From NCBI GenBank assembly GCA_902540275.1, contig CACBMB010000005.1:1-64000 (forward strand): a stretch of DNA of 64,000 nucleotides. Reading direction: 5' to 3'. Of this stretch, positions 62,812-64,000 are shown piece after piece. Within the stretch, counting starts at the first letter, position 1. Every line of letters starts with the position of its first letter. The position numbers and the translations under genes are program-made. Source of the stretch: an uncultured Pelagibacteraceae bacterium (GTDB lineage Bacteria > Pseudomonadota > Alphaproteobacteria > Pelagibacterales > Pelagibacteraceae). The notes below the pieces were generated by a model. That model saw only the letters and a list, made by a program, of their open reading frames with translations, did no database searches and was not told where the DNA came from.

Positions 62812-64000
62812 ATGATCTTATCAACAGATCAGAAAATTAAATTAAAGCAGCTTTTTGAAAATAAAAAATTTTCAGAAATAGAGCGTTTTGTTGAGAGTTT
62901 GGGCGATCTTAAAAAACTTCCTAGCAACATATTAAATCTTTATGCCACCTCTAAAGCTTTAAATGAAAATTCAAAAATTAACGATTATAAACTTTCAGCT
63001 TATTGTTTTGAGAAAATTTATTTAGAAAATAATTCTAACCGCGATGCTTTTTATAATTTAATAATAGTAAGTGTAAAAGCCACTTATTTTGAATATTTAG
63101 AAGAACATATAATTAAAGAATATAATCTTAATAATAAAGATCCAAAAATTTTAGAAGGTTTAGCGAAGATGCATTTTTTTTACAATAATATGGAGAAAGC
63201 TTCTTTTTTTTACGAGAAACTTTTAGAAATAAATCCAAACTTTAAAAATATTTGGTCAAGTTTTTTAGCCAGTTTAAATTATCACAATAAATATGATCAA
63301 AAAAAATATTTAGAATTTTGTAATAAATTTGATCAATTTTTAAAATTAGAAATAGATGAATTTACACCAAATGTAAAAAAAAATGAAAAAATTAAGGTTG
63401 GTTTTTTATCAGCTGATTTTAAATATCACTCTGTTTCTTTATTTTTAAATGATTTAATTAAAAAATTAAATAAAGCGGAATTTGAATTGTTTGCCATAAG
63501 TAATTTAGAAAAAAACAACCACGATGAAATGACAAATGATTTAAAGGACAACTTTGACCAGTGGTATGAGGTAAGTGATACTAGTGATATTGAGACTGTA
63601 AAACTCATAAGATCATTTAACTTAGACATATTAATAGATCTTGCGGGACATACTTACAAAAATAGGGTTAGCGTGATTAGAGCTAGATGTGCACCAAAAC
63701 AAATATTATGGCTTGGTTACAACAACTCTTTGGGAGTTGAAAACATAGATTACATTATTGCTGATCCTAATTTAGTAAAAAAAGAGGAATATAAATTTTA
63801 TAAAGAAAAAATTATTTTTATGCCGAAAATTTGGAATGCATTATCGAAACCTATTAATTTACCTGAAATAAATTTTTATCCAGATAAAGATAATCGCTTC
63901 AGATATGGATCTTTTAACAACTTTCAGAAAATTTCGTCAGAAACAATAAAAACTTGGTCAAAAATATTAAAAGATGGTGATGCTAAATTAATATTGAAAA
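62812..64000 (+). CDS. SPINDLY/OGT-type glycosyltransferase (GT41-like), C-terminus cut by window edge
   Basis: About 396 residues are present from ATG seven bases after rho. The first 200 form helical repeats (TPR-like, for example ILEGLAKMHFFYNNMEKASFFYEKLLEINPN). From residue 200 the sequence reads KVGFLSADFKYHSVSLFLNDL, then LDILIDLAGHTYKNRVSVIRARCAPKQILWLGYNNSLGVENIDYIIADP and YGSFNNFQKISSETIKTWSKIL, the pattern of O-GlcNAc transferase SPINDLY-type domains. It probably transfers a sugar to protein or surface components. The end is outside the window. Confidence 0.88.
   Translation, partial: MILSTDQKIKLKQLFENKKFSEIERFVESLGDLKKLPSNILNLYATSKALNENSKINDYKLSAYCFEKIYLENNSNRDAFYNLIIVSVKATYFEYLEEHIIKEYNLNNKDPKILEGLAKMHFFYNNMEKASFFYEKLLEINPNFKNIWSSFLASLNYHNKYDQKKYLEFCNKFDQFLKLEIDEFTPNVKKNEKIKVGFLSADFKYHSVSLFLNDLIKKLNKAEFELFAISNLEKNNHDEMTNDLKDNFDQWYEVSDTSDIETVKLIRSFNLDILIDLAGHTYKNRVSVIRARCAPKQILWLGYNNSLGVENIDYIIADPNLVKKEEYKFYKEKIIFMPKIWNALSKPINLPEINFYPDKDNRFRYGSFNNFQKISSETIKTWSKILKDGDAKLILK

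Noticed and set aside
1..64000. CRISPR arrays, insertion sequences or prophage genes
   Set aside because: No regularly spaced repeats, transposase motifs or phage structural genes were seen. The only near-identical copies were short sites and diverged paralogs.

Overview
The window looks like a chromosomal segment of a streamlined marine alphaproteobacterium of the SAR11 (Pelagibacterales) type. This rests on strong AT richness, lysine-rich proteins, intergenic gaps that are mostly under 100 bases or are overlaps, and a gene content and order typical of alphaproteobacteria (duf299-hemE-hemH-hemJ-rho, heparinase-purH, his genes, DUF2794, ccmCDEFGH). The taxonomic call is inference; no rRNA is present. 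No CRISPR array, phage, insertion sequence or rRNA was seen. There is one tRNA (Gly-GCC).

Layout. (1) 1-8772, minus strand: a tripartite TRAP transporter (DctM partial, DctQ, DctP) downstream of a 2-hydroxyacid module made of an NAD-dependent 2-hydroxyacid dehydrogenase, a GlcD-like FAD oxidase, an aminotransferase and two tandem FMN-dependent lactate/2-hydroxyacid dehydrogenases. The likely theme is uptake and oxidation of lactate, glycolate or related 2-hydroxy or 2-oxo acids. (2) 8782-13418: a PagL-like lipid A deacylase and the cytochrome c maturation operon ccmCDEFGH. (3) 13595-19368: hspQ, yciB, DUF2794, a BAX-inhibitor protein, an aldo/keto reductase, an IalB-like protein, argG and small membrane proteins including PsiE. 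(4) 19375-25928: a photoreactivation and repair neighbourhood holding a FAD-domain photolyase-like protein, a PhrB-type photolyase, a tiny DUF2256 zinc-ribbon gene, a glutamine amidotransferase, an atypical SDR, a PQQ-type sugar dehydrogenase and a metallo-beta-lactamase-fold hydrolase.

(5) 25925-37168: SHOCT protein, folD, yggT, mscS-type channel, hemD, a frameshifted hemC, tsaD, EVE protein, acetyl-CoA synthetase with a 50-residue basic N-terminal tail, and a two-subunit DUF4212/VC_2705 sodium-solute symporter that could supply acetate to it. (6) 37209-46806: rpe, heparinase-like protein, purH, pterin dehydratase, tRNA-Gly, sulfotransferase, LON-domain protein, UbiH-like hydroxylase, ftsK, lolA. 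(7) 46803-55333: GNAT, HIT protein, hisEFAHB, hslVU, a second sulfotransferase, Smr protein, Tim44-like protein, fxsA, secB. (8) 55326-64000: dnaQ, coaE, aroE, maf and the PEP synthase regulator on the minus strand, then a 280-base gap, then hemE, hemH, hemJ, rho and a partial SPINDLY-type glycosyltransferase on the plus strand.

The gap between the PpsR/DUF299 gene and hemE has the synteny, strand switch and repeated 9-mers expected of an alphaproteobacterial replication origin. Heme-related genes recur through the window: hemC and hemD, hemE, hemH and hemJ for synthesis, and ccm for attachment to c-type cytochromes. The most notable points are the hemC frameshift in a run of nine T, the candidate oriC with four copies of a 9-mer, the photolyase cluster, the basic tail on Acs, a pair of identical palindromes before the symporter, and the near absence of room for terminators between convergent genes.
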